A stretch of 64,000 nt of DNA, taken from NCBI RefSeq assembly GCF_023276435.1, contig NZ_JALLPO010000002.1, positions 1 to 64,000 of the forward strand. Direction: 5' to 3'. This document shows, piece by piece, positions 17,093-26,673 of this stretch. The position numbers were made by a program, and so were the translations under genes. The notes under the pieces are model-generated. The model was not told the origin of the DNA, ran no database searches, and saw nothing but the letters and a program-made list of their open reading frames with translations. Origin of the DNA: Sphaerisporangium perillae. GTDB lineage: Bacteria; Actinomycetota; Actinomycetes; Streptosporangiales; Streptosporangiaceae. The first letter of the stretch is position 1. Each line of letters begins with the position of its first letter.

Positions 17093-17893
17093 TCAGACGC
17101 ACAGCACGCGCTGCAACCTCCGGGCGGCGAACAGCAGGCCGGCGACGACCATAGCCAGCAGGTAGGCGGCGTGCACGAGCAGTCCCCAGCGGGGGTCGCC
17201 GATGGCCAGCCCCCGCACCAGCTCGACGGCGTGGTAGAGCGGCGTCGCCTGGATGAGCACCTGCATCGCGACGGGGTAGTCCCCGACCGGGGAGAAGGTG
17301 CCCGAGAACAGGAACAGGGCGAACTGGCCGGTCGACATGAGGTCGAAATCCTGCCAGCCGCGCATCAGCGTGCTGACCGCCATGCCGAGCGACCCGAAGG
17401 CGAGCCCGACCAGGATGGTGGCGGGAAAGGCCGCGAGCGCCCACAGCGGGGCCGCGAGGCCGAGGGCCACCATGACCAGCAGGAAGACCCCGGTGTACAG
17501 GGAGCCGCGCATCATGGCCCAGCCGAGCTCTCCCAGCGCGATCTCGAACGGCCGCACCGGCGTGGCCAGGATGGCGTCGAAGGTCTTCTGGTACTTCATC
17601 TTGAAGAAGAAGTTGAACGTGGTCTCGGCCAGCGCGCCCGACATCGCCGAGACCGCGAGCATCGCCGGCGCGACGAAGGTGGCGTAGGGCAGTGTCCGGC
17701 CGCCGACCTGCAGCTCGCCCACCAGTGCCCCGACTCCGACGCCGATGGACAGCAGGTACAGCAGCGGCTCGAAGAAGCCCGACACCAGCACCAGCCAGTA
17801 GGACGGGCCCGAGCGCAGCGCCCCCAGGTTGCGGTTGATCACCGCGCCGACCCGGCCGGGGGAGACCCGGGCGGCGATCATCGTGGTCACCAT
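17093..17893 (-). CDS. ABC-2 type permease (second membrane subunit)
   Basis: A 266-residue membrane protein with about six hydrophobic segments and the ABC-2 signature (FFFKMKYQKTFDAILATPVRPFEIALGELGWAM). It resembles NodJ/DrrB-type permeases, which form the channel of drug, lipid or polysaccharide exporters. It starts three bases after the stop of the other permease and ends the operon ATPase - permease - permease. Two different permeases imply a heterodimeric channel. The substrate is not evident. Confidence 0.9.
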   Translation of the reverse strand: MVTTMIAARVSPGRVGAVINRNLGALRSGPSYWLVLVSGFFEPLLYLLSIGVGVGALVGELQVGGRTLPYATFVAPAMLAVSAMSGALAETTFNFFFKMKYQKTFDAILATPVRPFEIALGELGWAMMRGSLYTGVFLLVMVALGLAAPLWALAAFPATILVGLAFGSLGMAVSTLMRGWQDFDLMSTGQFALFLFSGTFSPVGDYPVAMQVLIQATPLYHAVELVRGLAIGDPRWGLLVHAAYLLAMVVAGLLFAARRLQRVLCV

Positions 17894-17896
17894 GTG

Positions 17897-18679
17897 TCAG
17901 TCCTGAAGTCGCTTGCGGAAGGCGTGGAAGGCCCACAGCGTGCCGGCCGCGGCGAACGCCAGCAGGTAGGCCAGGTGGACGGCGACCGGCCAGGGGGGAG
18001 AGACGCCCAGCGTGGCCGCCCGGTCGAGCTCCACCCCGTGCCACAGCGGGGACAGGTAGGCCAGCGGCCGGGCGAACGCGGGGAGCTGCTCCACCGGGAA
18101 GAACACCCCGGAGAACAGCGTCGAGGGGATCAGCACGAAGCGGAACAGCAGCGCGAAGTAGCTGTCGTGCTCGATGGTCGCCGCGAAGGCCATCGTCGGC
18201 GCGGCCGTCGCCAGCGCCACCAGCGCGCACACCAGCGGGGTGAGCAGCGCCCACGGGGAGTGCAGGGCGCCGAACAGCGCGGTGATCGCCAGGAACACCA
18301 CCACCGCGATCTCCACGCGGAACAGGATGTACAGCAGCCAGCCGCACACCATGTCACCGACCTCGACCGGGGTGGCGCGCATGGCGTGGTAGGCGCGCAC
18401 CCACTTGAAGTCACCGAACACCGGGTAGGTGCACTCACCGACCGCCATCTGGAACGCCGTCGAGGCGAGGACGCCGGGCACGATCCACGACAGGTAGTCC
18501 ACGCCGCCGATGCCGCCGACGTATCCGCCGACCCCGATGCCGATGCTGACCAGGAACAGCACGGGAATGATGAAGGAGGAGAAGGCCGAGGCGCGCCACA
18601 GCCGGCGGTAGAGCGTGAGAGCGCGCTCCAGCACCGCGAGCGTCGAGCGGGCCGAGACCTGGCTGACGAGCTGGGCCAT
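17897..18679 (-). CDS. ABC-2 type permease (first membrane subunit)
   Basis: A 260-residue ABC-2 permease: an amphipathic N-terminus (LAVLERALTLYRRLWRASAFSSFIIPVLFLVSIGIGVGG), the conserved GDFKWVRAYHAMRATPVEVGDMVCGW intracellular helix region, and a late STLFSGVFFPVEQLP segment typical of the family. The ATG shares bases with the ATPase stop (TGATG), showing translational coupling. It belongs with the ATPase at 18679-19608 and the permease at 17093-17893. Confidence 0.9.
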   Translation of the reverse strand: MAQLVSQVSARSTLAVLERALTLYRRLWRASAFSSFIIPVLFLVSIGIGVGGYVGGIGGVDYLSWIVPGVLASTAFQMAVGECTYPVFGDFKWVRAYHAMRATPVEVGDMVCGWLLYILFRVEIAVVVFLAITALFGALHSPWALLTPLVCALVALATAAPTMAFAATIEHDSYFALLFRFVLIPSTLFSGVFFPVEQLPAFARPLAYLSPLWHGVELDRAATLGVSPPWPVAVHLAYLLAFAAAGTLWAFHAFRKRLQD

Positions 18680-19608
18680 CAGTCGACCAGCGTCCGGCCG
18701 GTGAGGTGCAGGAAGACGTCCTCGAGGGTGGAGCGGCGCACGAGCACGCTGGAGGGGGTGAGCCCGCGCCGGTGGACCTCGGCGGTGGCGGCGTCTCCGT
18801 CGGCGGCGTACACCAGCACCCGGTCGGGCAGCGGGTCGATGCGCTCTCCGACGCCCGCGAGCTTGCCGGCCACGTCGGCGGGGCGATCGTCTCCGAAGCG
18901 GAGCTCTACCACCTCGGGGGTGGAGTAGGTCTCGATGAGCGAGCGCGGCGACCCCTCGGCGACGATGCGCCCGCCGTCCATGACGACGAGGCGGTCGCAC
19001 AGCTGCTCGGCCTCGTCCATGTAGTGGGTGGTGAGCACCAGGGTGGTGCCGCGCCGCTTGAGCTGGAACAGCCGCTCCCACAGCAGGTGGCGGGCCTGGG
19101 GGTCCAGGCCGGTGGTGGGCTCGTCGAGCAGGACGATGTCGGGCTCGTTCACCATCGCCCTGGCGATGGTGAGCCGGCGCTTCATGCCGCCCGACAGCGG
19201 GTCGACCTTGCTGCCGGCCCGGTCGGCCAGCTGCACGAACTCGAGCAGCTCGTCGGCCCGGCGGCGCGCCTCGGCCCGGGGGATGCCGAAGTAGCGGGCG
19301 TAGGTGGTGAGGTTCTCGCGCACGCTGAGGTCGGGGTCGAGGTTGTCCAGCTGCGGGCAGACGCCGAGGCGGGCGCGGATGCGGGTGCCGTCGCGGGCGG
19401 GATCCATGCCGAGGATGCGCAGTTCGCCGGCAGTGGGCAGCGACACGCAGCTGATCATGCGCATCGTCGAGGACTTCCCGGCGCCGTTGGGGCCGAGGAA
19501 GCCGAAGGCCTCACCGGGGGCCACCTGCAGGTCGATGCCGTCCACCGCGGTGAAGGAGCCGAAGCGTTTGACGAGGCCACGTGCGTGGATCAGAGGTTGT
19601 GGCGACAC
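18679..19608 (-). CDS. ABC transporter ATPase, DrrA/NodI type
   Basis: A 309-residue ATPase: Walker A GPNGAGKSS, Q-loop GVCPQLDN, signature LSGGMKRRL, Walker B IVLLDEPTTGLDP, H-loop THYMDEAE, then a ~75-residue C-terminal extension ending VRRSTLEDVFLHLTGR as in DrrA and NodI. It would power export through the two permeases encoded downstream. The GTG at 19608 is chosen because the domain begins ten residues later; no good ribosome site precedes it, so a leaderless or slightly different start is possible. DrrA-type systems export antibiotics or lipids; the cargo here is unknown. Confidence 0.92.
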   Translation of the reverse strand: MSPQPLIHARGLVKRFGSFTAVDGIDLQVAPGEAFGFLGPNGAGKSSTMRMISCVSLPTAGELRILGMDPARDGTRIRARLGVCPQLDNLDPDLSVRENLTTYARYFGIPRAEARRRADELLEFVQLADRAGSKVDPLSGGMKRRLTIARAMVNEPDIVLLDEPTTGLDPQARHLLWERLFQLKRRGTTLVLTTHYMDEAEQLCDRLVVMDGGRIVAEGSPRSLIETYSTPEVVELRFGDDRPADVAGKLAGVGERIDPLPDRVLVYAADGDAATAEVHRRGLTPSSVLVRRSTLEDVFLHLTGRTLVD

Positions 19609-19772
19609 GAGGCAGAACCCTAACGAAGGGCACCGACATTTCCGCAACAGGTTTTCGGTCCCCCGCCGCGCGGCGCGTCCCCGCGCGTGTCCTGCGGCGA
19701 TCGGCCCGCGGTGTCCCTGGTGGCCCTCCACTCGGGTCCGTGTCACCGGCCCCAGAAGTAACTGAGCGTTAC

Positions 19773-20065
19773 AAAGGAAGACCCCGGTCCGACGCAGCTC
19801 GACACGCTGCCGGCCGAGATCGTCAAGCTGGAGCGGGTGAAGGCGATCGGCCTGCCCGACGGGCTGTTCGAGCCCGCGATGCGGGCCCGGCGGTCCGGCC
19901 GGGTGCTGTCTGTCTCAAGCATCCTCGGCCGGCTCACCATCCCGCTCGCCGGCGCCTACGCCGTCAGCAAGTGGGTGCTGGAGGCCATGGCGGAGACTAT
20001 GGCGTTCGAGGTCGCCCATTTCGGGATCGCCGTCACCACTGACTCAGGTGGCGGGCGCGCGGTGC
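19773..20065 (+). pseudogene. short-chain dehydrogenase fragment
   Basis: Reads LVE-like KLERVKAIGLPDGLFEP, then SGRVLSVSSILGRLTIPLAGAYAVSKWVLEAMAETMAFEV: the SSI serine region and YxxxK (AYAVSK) active site of SDR oxidoreductases. The Rossmann glycine motif at the N-terminus and everything after HFGIAVTT are missing, and the part before is compressed by deletion. It is a decayed gene between the exporter operon and ohr. Confidence 0.7.
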
Positions 20066-20084
20066 CCTCCGGGGTGGGCGCCGG

Positions 20085-20501
20085 CTACTCCACGACGAGC
20101 TCGACCGGGATGTTGCCCCGGGTGGCGTTGGAGTAGGGGCAGACCTGGTGGGCGGCCTCGACCAGCGCGCGGCCCGGCTCGCCCTGCAGCTCGTCGGGCA
20201 GCTCCACCCGCAGGGTGACGGTGAGCCCGAATCCGCCGCCCTCAGCCTGGACCAGCCCGACTTCGGCGGTGACCGACGCCTGCGTGACGTCGTGCTTCAT
20301 GCGCCGCGCGACCAGGGAGAGGGCGCTGGCGAAGCAGGCGGCGTACCCGGCGGCGAACAACTGCTCGGGGTTGGTGCCCTCGCCGCTGCCGCCGAGGGCC
20401 TTCGGCGGGGCGAGGGTGACGTCGAGCAGGCCGTCGGAGGAGACCGCGCGGCCCTCCCTGCCCGAGGCGGTGGCGATCGCGGTGTACATGGCGTTGCTCA
20501 T
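20085..20501 (-). CDS. ohr: organic hydroperoxide resistance protein Ohr
   Basis: A 138-residue Ohr/OsmC-fold thiol peroxidase. Both catalytic cysteines are present in their motifs, GYAACFASAL and VCPYSNATRGNI, and KALGGSGEGTNPEQLFAAGYA is typical of Ohr rather than OsmC. It reduces lipid and organic hydroperoxides using lipoylated proteins. The ATG at 20501 follows GGAAAGGA by six bases. It is divergent from an OhrR-type regulator. Confidence 0.95.
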   Translation of the reverse strand: MSNAMYTAIATASGREGRAVSSDGLLDVTLAPPKALGGSGEGTNPEQLFAAGYAACFASALSLVARRMKHDVTQASVTAEVGLVQAEGGGFGLTVTLRVELPDELQGEPGRALVEAAHQVCPYSNATRGNIPVELVVE

Positions 20502-20525
20502 GATCAATCCTTTCCGGACGAAGAC

Positions 20526-20552
20526 GATTAGATTGTGCGCAATTCAATTGCC
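20526..20552. promoter_or_regulatory. candidate OhrR operator
   Basis: The divergent gap between ohr and ohrR contains the AT-rich repeats ATTGTGCGCAAT (20532-20543) and CAATTCAATTG, overlapping partial palindromes typical of OhrR sites that resemble TACAATT-AATTGTA. The site is placed where a repressor could control both genes. Confidence 0.6.
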
Positions 20553-20577
20553 TCCCGTCAAGTTGTAGACTGCGGGC

Positions 20578-21072
20578 ATGGAGGACCAGCTGCTGCGCTT
20601 GGACAACCAGGTCTGCTTCGCCGTGCACGCCGCGTCCCGGGCGCTGGACGGCGTCTACCGGCGCGAGCTTCGCGATCTCGGGCTCACCTACCCGCAATAT
20701 CTGGTGATGCTGGTGCTGTGGGAGCACCGCCCGGGCGGCGCCGACGGCCGGGCGCTGAGCGTCAAGGAGCTCGGGGAGGCTCTTCGGCTCGACTCCGGCA
20801 CGCTGTCCCCGCTGCTCAAGCGGCTGGAGGCCGCGGGGCTGGTGCGCCGCGACCGCGACCGGCGCGACGAGCGATCGGTGCTGGTCGGTCTCACCCCGCA
20901 GGGGGCGGCCCTGCGCGAGCGGGCCGGGCGGGTGCCCGCGCGGATCTTCGCCGCCACCGGCTTGGACGAGAGCGAGGTGCGCCACCTGCGGCAGGTCCTC
21001 ACCCGGGTCACCGGCGCCCTGGACGGCGCGCTGCTGGAGCCCGCCGCGGCGACCGGCGTCCCGGCCAGGTAG
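20578..21072 (+). CDS. ohrR: OhrR-type MarR repressor
   Basis: A 164-residue MarR protein: [16 protein letters not shown] holds the N-terminal peroxide-sensing cysteine of OhrR proteins at residue 13, [15 protein letters not shown] is the conserved tyrosine region, and the winged helix is [40 protein letters not shown]. In the known mechanism, oxidation of the cysteine by organic hydroperoxides releases DNA and induces ohr. A second cysteine is not visible, suggesting the one-Cys type. It is divergent from ohr across the putative operator. Confidence 0.93.
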   Translation: MEDQLLRLDNQVCFAVHAASRALDGVYRRELRDLGLTYPQYLVMLVLWEHRPGGADGRALSVKELGEALRLDSGTLSPLLKRLEAAGLVRRDRDRRDERSVLVGLTPQGAALRERAGRVPARIFAATGLDESEVRHLRQVLTRVTGALDGALLEPAAATGVPAR

Positions 21073-21121
21073 GGACCAAGGTCTCTGGCATACTCCCCGC
21101 CCAGCGGGAACGCTCATATCC

Positions 21122-23437
21122 ATGACTGAGCTTGAGCACGTCGATGCGTACTGGCGCGCCGCCAACTACCTGTCGGTCGGGCAGATCTATCTGCTGGACA
21201 ACCCGTTGCTCGGCGAGCCTCTGCAGCCCGGGCACATCAAGCCGCGTCTGCTCGGCCACTGGGGCACCACGCCGGGGCTGAACTTCTGCTTCGCCCATCT
21301 GAACCGGGTGATCAAGCAGCGCGACCAGGACATGATCTACATCGCCGGTCCCGGGCACGGCGGGCCCGCCGCGGTCGCGCACGCCTGGCTGGAGGGGACC
21401 TATTCGGAGATCTACCCCTACGTCTCGCAGGACGAGAGCGGGATGCGCCACCTGTTCCGCCAGTTCTCCTTCCCCGGCGGCATCCCCAGCCACGTCGCCC
21501 CCGAGACGCCCGGGTCGATCCACGAGGGCGGCGAGCTCGGCTACTCCCTGGCCCACGCCTACGGCGCCGCGTTCGACAACCCCGACCTGGTGGTGGCCTG
21601 CGTCGTCGGCGACGGCGAGGCCGAGACCGGCCCGCTGGCCGCCAGCTGGCACTCCAACAAGTTCGTGAACCCGGCCAGGGACGGCGCCGTCCTGCCCATC
21701 CTGCACCTCAACGGCTACAAGATCGCCAATCCGACGGTGCTGGCGCGCATCCCCGAAGAGGAGCTGCTCAAGCTCATGGAGGGGTACGGGTACCGCCCGC
21801 ACGTGGTCTCGGGTGACGATCCGCAGGTGATGCACCGGCTGATGGCCGAGACCCTGGACACGGTGTTCGACCAGATCGCCGAGGTCAAGGCGGGCCGCGG
21901 CAAGCGGTGGCCGATGATCATCCTGCGCACGCCCAAGGGCTGGACCGGCCCCAAGGAGGTCGACGGCCTGCCGGTGGAGGGCACCTGGCGCTCCCACCAG
22001 GTGCCGCTGGCCGGCGTCCGCGACGACCCCCAGAAGATGGCCGAGCTGGAGCGGTGGATGCGCTCCTACCGGCCCGGGGAGCTGTTCGACGCCCACGGCC
22101 GCCCGGTGGCCGAGGTGGAGGCCATGGTGCCCGAGGGGCCGCTGCGGATGAGCGCCAACCCGCACGCCAACGGCGGCGAACTGCTCGACCCCTTGGTCCT
22201 GCCCGACTTCCGCGACTACGCGGCCGAGGTGAAGTCGCCGGCCACCTCCACCACCGAGCCGACGCGGGCGCTCGGCGCCTTCCTGCGCGACATCATCGTC
22301 GCCAACCCCGCCAACTTCCGCCTGCTCGGCCCGGACGAGGTCGCCTCCAACCGGCTGGGCGCGGTGTTCGAGGTGACCGACCGGGTGTGGGAGGCCGAAC
22401 GGCTTCCCACCGACGAGAACATCGGCGCCGAGGGCCGGGTGATGGAGGTGCTGAGCGAGCACCTGTGCCAGGGCTGGCTGGAGGGCTACCTGCTCACCGG
22501 GCGCCACGGGCTGTTCACCTCCTACGAGGCGTTCATCCACATCATCGACGCCATGTTCAATCAGCACGCCAAGTGGCTGGAGGCCGCACGGAGGATCCCC
22601 TGGCGGCGCCCGATCGCCTCGCTGAACTACCTGCTCAGCTCGCACGTGTGGCGTCAGGACCACAACGGGTTCAGCCACCAGGACCCCGGCTTCCTGGACG
22701 TGGTGGTCAACAAGAAGGCCACCGTGGTGCGGGTCTACCTGCCGCCGGACGCCAACACCCTGCTGTCGGTGGCCGACCATTGCCTGCGCTCGCGCGATTA
22801 CGTCAACGTGGTGGTCGCGGGCAAGCAGCCGGTGCTGGACCTGATGTCGATGGACGACGCCATCCTGCACTGCACCAGGGGCCTTGGCATCTTGCAGTGG
22901 GCCTCCAACGACCAGGGCGTCGAACCGGACGTGGTGCTGGCCTGCGCCGGGGACGTGCCGACCCTGGAGACCCTGGCCGCCGCCGACCTGCTGCGACGGC
23001 ACCTGCCGGAGCTGAAGGTGCGCGTGGTCAACATCGTGGACCTGATGCGGCTCCAGCCGCCCTCGGAGCATCCCCACGGCCTGACCGACAGGGCCTACGA
23101 CGCCCTGTTCACCACCGACAAACCGGTCATCTTCAACTTCCACGGCTACCCGTGGCTGATCCACCGCCTGACCTACCGCCGCCATGGCCACGAGAACCTG
23201 CACGTGCGGGGATACAAGGAGGAGGGCACCACCACCACGCCGTTCGACATGGCGATGATGAACGACATCGACCGCTTCCACCTGGTGACCGACGTGATCG
23301 ACCGCGTGCCCGGCCTCGGGGAGCGGTGCGCCCACCTGCGCCAGGAGATGGTCGACGCCCGCACGCGGGCCCGTGCGCACACCCGCGAGTACGGCGAGGA
23401 CGCGCCGGAGATCCGCGAATGGAGCTGGCCCCACTAG
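21122..23437 (+). CDS. xfp: phosphoketolase (Xfp)
   Basis: A 771-residue thiamine-diphosphate enzyme, close to the usual ~790. [18 protein letters not shown], the [12 protein letters not shown] loop, [19 protein letters not shown] (diphosphate/Mg site) and SHQDPGFLD (pyrimidine-binding region) are all in place. It splits xylulose 5-phosphate and/or fructose 6-phosphate with phosphate into acetyl phosphate and a shorter sugar phosphate. No acetate kinase or phosphotransacetylase gene is adjacent, so acetyl-phosphate use must be encoded elsewhere. It begins 49 bases after ohrR, possibly cotranscribed. Confidence 0.95.
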   Translation: MTELEHVDAYWRAANYLSVGQIYLLDNPLLGEPLQPGHIKPRLLGHWGTTPGLNFCFAHLNRVIKQRDQDMIYIAGPGHGGPAAVAHAWLEGTYSEIYPYVSQDESGMRHLFRQFSFPGGIPSHVAPETPGSIHEGGELGYSLAHAYGAAFDNPDLVVACVVGDGEAETGPLAASWHSNKFVNPARDGAVLPILHLNGYKIANPTVLARIPEEELLKLMEGYGYRPHVVSGDDPQVMHRLMAETLDTVFDQIAEVKAGRGKRWPMIILRTPKGWTGPKEVDGLPVEGTWRSHQVPLAGVRDDPQKMAELERWMRSYRPGELFDAHGRPVAEVEAMVPEGPLRMSANPHANGGELLDPLVLPDFRDYAAEVKSPATSTTEPTRALGAFLRDIIVANPANFRLLGPDEVASNRLGAVFEVTDRVWEAERLPTDENIGAEGRVMEVLSEHLCQGWLEGYLLTGRHGLFTSYEAFIHIIDAMFNQHAKWLEAARRIPWRRPIASLNYLLSSHVWRQDHNGFSHQDPGFLDVVVNKKATVVRVYLPPDANTLLSVADHCLRSRDYVNVVVAGKQPVLDLMSMDDAILHCTRGLGILQWASNDQGVEPDVVLACAGDVPTLETLAAADLLRRHLPELKVRVVNIVDLMRLQPPSEHPHGLTDRAYDALFTTDKPVIFNFHGYPWLIHRLTYRRHGHENLHVRGYKEEGTTTTPFDMAMMNDIDRFHLVTDVIDRVPGLGERCAHLRQEMVDARTRARAHTREYGEDAPEIREWSWPH

Positions 23438-23452
23438 CGGGCCGCCGGAGAG

Positions 23453-24052
23453 TCAGCTTGCCGGGGTTCCGGCGGGCCGGACGCCCTGGACGGCCAGGGT
23501 GAGCAGGCGGTCGGCCTCGGCGGTGGCGTCGGGACGTCCCTCGGTGGCCAGGCAGATGGCGTTCACGAGCTTGAGCAGGTCGGCGACGGCGATCTCGGGC
23601 CGCACGGCGCCCGCCTGGCGGGCGCGGGTCATCAGGTGCTCGCCGGCCCGCAGGATCATCGCGTGGCAGGTCACGCCGCAGGAGGGGTCGCCGTCGCCGG
23701 ATCCGCGCATCAGTGCGACGGCCAGGCCGCGGTTGGCGGCGGCGTGGGCGGCCACGGCGCGAAGCCAGGCCACCAGCGCCGCCCCCGGGTCCAGGCCGGC
23801 GGCCGGGCGCAGCGCCGTCGCGCACAGCGCCTCCACCTTGCCGCGGAAGACGGCCTCCAGCAGTGCCTGCCGCGAGGGGAAGTGGCGGTGCAAGGTGGCC
23901 GAGCCGACCCCGGCGCGCCGGGCGATCTCCTCCAGGGACGCCTCGGCTCCGTCCCGGGCGATGGCCGCGGCGGCCGCGGCGAGGATCCGCTCACGGCTGC
24001 GGCGGGCGTCGGCGCGCATCGGCCGCGCCCGCGATGCCGGGGACGGCGGCAT
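23453..24052 (-). CDS. TetR-family regulator
   Basis: About 199 residues with the HTH SRERILAAAAAAIARDGAEASLEEIARRAGVGSATLHRHFPSRQALLEAV, and a C-terminal domain like the SCO-type TetR regulators (HLMTRARQAGAVRPEIAVADLLKLV). The start is uncertain: ATG codons at 24121, 24052 and 24019 are in frame; 24052 gives a short flexible head. It converges on the phosphoketolase gene, so it need not regulate it. Its target is unknown. Confidence 0.85.
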   Translation of the reverse strand: MPPSPASRARPMRADARRSRERILAAAAAAIARDGAEASLEEIARRAGVGSATLHRHFPSRQALLEAVFRGKVEALCATALRPAAGLDPGAALVAWLRAVAAHAAANRGLAVALMRGSGDGDPSCGVTCHAMILRAGEHLMTRARQAGAVRPEIAVADLLKLVNAICLATEGRPDATAEADRLLTLAVQGVRPAGTPAS

Positions 24053-24176
24053 GGCCGATGAGGTGCTGCCCTCGGGCACGGAACCTCCAGCGGGGCGGCG
24101 AAACGGGGTGGTCCCCCGCATCCTATCTGAGACCTGACCGAGGCGCCCGGTGGGGGGCGGGGCGGGGGAGCGGAGT

Positions 24177-25334
24177 TCAGGCCCGCCGGGCGATGGCGGT
24201 GATGAGCGGCTGGATCAGCCGGGCGGCCAGCGGGCCGAACGCCGCGAGGATGAGCACGTACCCCGCGGCCAGCGGTCCGAGGTCGGGATGGGCCCCGGCC
24301 GCCACCGCCAGCCCGGCGATGACGATGTTGAACTCGCCGCGCGGGATGAGGGCGATGCCGGCGCGGGCCTGCCCGGCCCTGGCGATCCCCGCCCGCCGGG
24401 CGGCGTAGACGCCGGTGGCGAGCTTGGTGACCATGCTGACCAGGGCGAGCAGCGCGGCGAGCCCGGCCATGGGCCAGATCGCCGCCGGATCGGTCTGCAG
24501 GCCGAAGAACACGAAGAACACCGCGGCGAACAGGTCGCGCAGCGGGATCAGCAGCGCGCGCGCCTCGTGCGCCAGCTCTCCCGACAGGGCGATGCCGACC
24601 AGGAACGCCCCGACCGCCGCCGACACCTGCAGCTGCTGGGCGACGCCCGCCACCAGCAGCGCCAGCCCCACGACCTTCAGCAGCAGCACCTCCTGGTTGG
24701 GGCTGGCCACGAAGCCGTCGATGAGGCGGCCGTAGCGCAACGCCACCAGCAGCACCACACCGGCGGTCGCCAGGGCGATGGCCACGGTGACCGCGCCGGC
24801 GGCCAGGCTCACCCCGGCCAGGATCGCGGTGAGGATCGGCAGGTACAGCGCCATCGTCAGGTCCTCGAAGACCAGCAGCGACAGCACCACCGGGGTCTCC
24901 CGGTTGCCGATCCAGCCGAGGTCGGACAGTACCTTGGCGGTGATGCCCGAGGAGGTGGCGTAGGTCACTCCGGCCATCGCCACCGCGGCGACCGGGCCCC
25001 AGCCGAGCAGCAGCGCCACCGCCGCGCCGGGCGCCGCGTTGAGCACCAGGTCGACCAGGCCTCCGCGGGCGTTGCCGCGCAGGCTGGTCATCAGCTCGTC
25101 GGCGTTGTACTCAAGGCCCAAGGTCAAAAGCAGCAGCACGACGCCGAGCTCGGCGCCGATCGAGACGAACTCCTCGCTGGTCGCCAGCGGCAGGATGCCG
25201 CCCTGGCCGAACGCCAGGCCGGCCACCAGGTACAGGGGAATGGGGGAGATGCCGGCGCGCAACGCCAGGGCGCCGAGGACGCCGAGGAACAGGATGATGC
25301 CGCCGAGCTCGATGAAGAGTGTCGCTGTGTGCAC
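24177..25334 (-). CDS. CPA2-type cation/proton antiporter (KhtU/KefB-like)
   Basis: A 385-residue membrane protein with 11-12 hydrophobic segments. IELGGIILFLGVLGALALRAG, LLLLTLGLEYNADEL, VTYATSSGITAKVL and LLVFEDLTMALYLP (residues ~130-145) are signatures of the CPA2 Na+(K+)/H+ exchanger core, including the FED motif in the ion site. There is no C-terminal NAD-binding domain; that role is taken by the separate TrkA-C protein immediately upstream, as in the Bacillus KhtTU system. It probably expels K+ in exchange for H+. GTG start at 25334, seven bases from the upstream stop. Confidence 0.9.
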   Translation of the reverse strand: MHTATLFIELGGIILFLGVLGALALRAGISPIPLYLVAGLAFGQGGILPLATSEEFVSIGAELGVVLLLLTLGLEYNADELMTSLRGNARGGLVDLVLNAAPGAAVALLLGWGPVAAVAMAGVTYATSSGITAKVLSDLGWIGNRETPVVLSLLVFEDLTMALYLPILTAILAGVSLAAGAVTVAIALATAGVVLLVALRYGRLIDGFVASPNQEVLLLKVVGLALLVAGVAQQLQVSAAVGAFLVGIALSGELAHEARALLIPLRDLFAAVFFVFFGLQTDPAAIWPMAGLAALLALVSMVTKLATGVYAARRAGIARAGQARAGIALIPRGEFNIVIAGLAVAAGAHPDLGPLAAGYVLILAAFGPLAARLIQPLITAIARRA

Positions 25335-25341
25335 GCGCGGC

Positions 25342-25824
25342 CTATCCGCCGGACAGGATGTCGGCGACGGCGGAGGTGCTCTCGAGGCTTCCCACGACGA
25401 CGACCACGTCGCCTGCGTCGAGCCGGAAGTCGGGGGCGGGGCTGGCGTGCACCTGCCCGCCGCGCACGATCGCCACGATGGAGGCGCCGGTGCGGGTGCG
25501 CACCCGGGCGTCGCCCATGGGGCGGCCGACGTAGGGCGAGCCGTCCTCGATCGGCAGCTGGAGGCTGACCAGCCCTTCGACCTCGCGGTGCAGGTCGTTG
25601 AGCCGCTGCACGATGCGCGGGGCGCCGAGCAGCTCGACCAGGGCGTCGGCCTCCTCGTCGTTGAGCTGGATCGCCTCACATGCCCGGTCGGGGTCGTGCC
25701 GGTCGTAGATCACCAGGTCCCGGCGGCCGCCGCGGTGGGACACCACCGCGAGTCTCCGGCCGTGGTGGGTGGTGAACTCGTGTTTGAGTCCTATGCCCGG
25801 CAGTGCGGTCTGTTCGATCTCCAC
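25342..25824 (-). CDS. antiporter regulatory subunit with TrkA-C domain (KhtT-like)
   Basis: A 160-residue cytosolic protein. The first ~70 residues (LPGIGLKHEF, GRRLAVVSHRGGRRDLVIYD) match the KhtT N-terminal domain, and the last 75 form a TrkA-C/RCK-C domain (DARVRTRTGASIVAIVRGG, FRLDAGDVVVVVGSLEST). In KhtT this domain binds cyclic di-AMP and gates the antiporter. It lies directly upstream of the antiporter on the same strand, so the pair forms one two-component transporter. Confidence 0.9.
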   Translation of the reverse strand: MEIEQTALPGIGLKHEFTTHHGRRLAVVSHRGGRRDLVIYDRHDPDRACEAIQLNDEEADALVELLGAPRIVQRLNDLHREVEGLVSLQLPIEDGSPYVGRPMGDARVRTRTGASIVAIVRGGQVHASPAPDFRLDAGDVVVVVGSLESTSAVADILSGG

Positions 25825-25918
25825 CGACCCCTCGCCCCATTCAGCCGTAAGACAACCGGTTCCGATTCACCCGAACAAACAGGATGAAATCCTCATATGG
25901 GGCGAATGGCTTGTGAGA

Positions 25919-26539
25919 TTAGCAGGTGGTGCGCGGGGGCCCGGCGCCGTGATCATCGTGGCCGCCGGGCCCGGCGCCGGCCGGGCGGCCGGGGGAGGCG
26001 GCGGCGAGGTAGTCCTCCACCAGCTGGTCGACGCTTCTGCCGAGGTCCAGCACGATGCCGCGCTCGTCGGGCTCCAGGGGCTGCAGGGTGGCGAACTGCG
26101 AGGCGACCAGCGAGGCGGGCATGAAGTGCCCAGGCCGGCCCGCCACGCGCCGGCGCACCAGCTCCTGGTCGCCCGCCAGGTGGACGAAGCACACCTGGGG
26201 CGCCGAGGCGCGCAGGATGTCGCGGTAGGAGCGCTTGAGCGCCGAGCAGCTCACCACGCCGCCGCCGGCGGCGTGCTCGGCGAGCCAGGCGCCGATCGCG
26301 TGCAACCAGGGCAGCCGGTCGTCGTCGTCCAGGGGGATGCCGGCGGACATCTTGGCGATGTTGGCGGGGCCGTGGAAGTCGTCGGCGTCGGCGAACGGGA
26401 CGCCCAGCCGCTGGCCGAGCGCCGCGCCGACGGTCGTCTTGCCCGAGCCGGTGACGCCCATGACGACCAGCAGGGGCGCCGCCGGGGTTTGGCCCGAGGG
26501 GGCGGGGGCAGCCGGGGGCGGAAGATCTGTGGGGTTCAT
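25919..26539 (-). CDS. gntK: gluconokinase
   Basis: A 206-residue P-loop kinase: VVMGVTGSGKTTVGAALGQRLGV is the GntK Walker A region, FADADDFHGPANIAKMSAGIPLDDDDRLPWL the gluconate-binding stretch, and ALKRSYRDILR and RPGHFMPASLVASQFATLQPLE later family motifs. It phosphorylates gluconate to 6-phosphogluconate for the pentose phosphate or Entner-Doudoroff route. The ATG at 26539 (MNPTDLPPP) gives a short proline-rich head. Divergent from a GntR-type regulator with an AT-rich operator region in between. No gluconate permease is adjacent. Confidence 0.95.
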   Translation of the reverse strand: MNPTDLPPPAAPAPSGQTPAAPLLVVMGVTGSGKTTVGAALGQRLGVPFADADDFHGPANIAKMSAGIPLDDDDRLPWLHAIGAWLAEHAAGGGVVSCSALKRSYRDILRASAPQVCFVHLAGDQELVRRRVAGRPGHFMPASLVASQFATLQPLEPDERGIVLDLGRSVDQLVEDYLAAASPGRPAGAGPGGHDDHGAGPPRTTC

Positions 26540-26586
26540 TGACGGCCTCTCGGACGAACTGTCCCACAGCCTGTCATGAATCATCA

Positions 26587-26616
26587 TCTATAATCAAGAG
26601 ATGACGCCTGATTAAT
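26587..26616. promoter_or_regulatory. gntK/gntR divergent promoter and operator
   Basis: TATAAT at 26587-26592 is a consensus -10 box on the + strand. TGATTAATCA (26607-26616) is a perfect 10-bp palindrome of the kind bound by FadR/GntR regulators, and a related half-site (TGAATCATCAT) lies at 26576-26586. This AT-rich patch stands out in a GC-rich region. Confidence 0.6.
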
Positions 26617-26673
26617 CATACCTTTGAGGCTTAAGTGGGATCGGGAGCGCTCCTCGTGGGAGGATGGGCGACC

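Noticed and set aside
16503-18347. 614-codon open frame on the - strand across the ABC transporter genes
   Set aside because: Only its first 150 codons (16503-16955) show protein family features; the rest is the out-of-frame reading of two clear permease genes.
17171-18928. 585-codon + strand frame opposite the exporter operon
   Set aside because: Shadow of the permease and ATPase genes; extremely Arg/Gly/Gln-rich without motifs.
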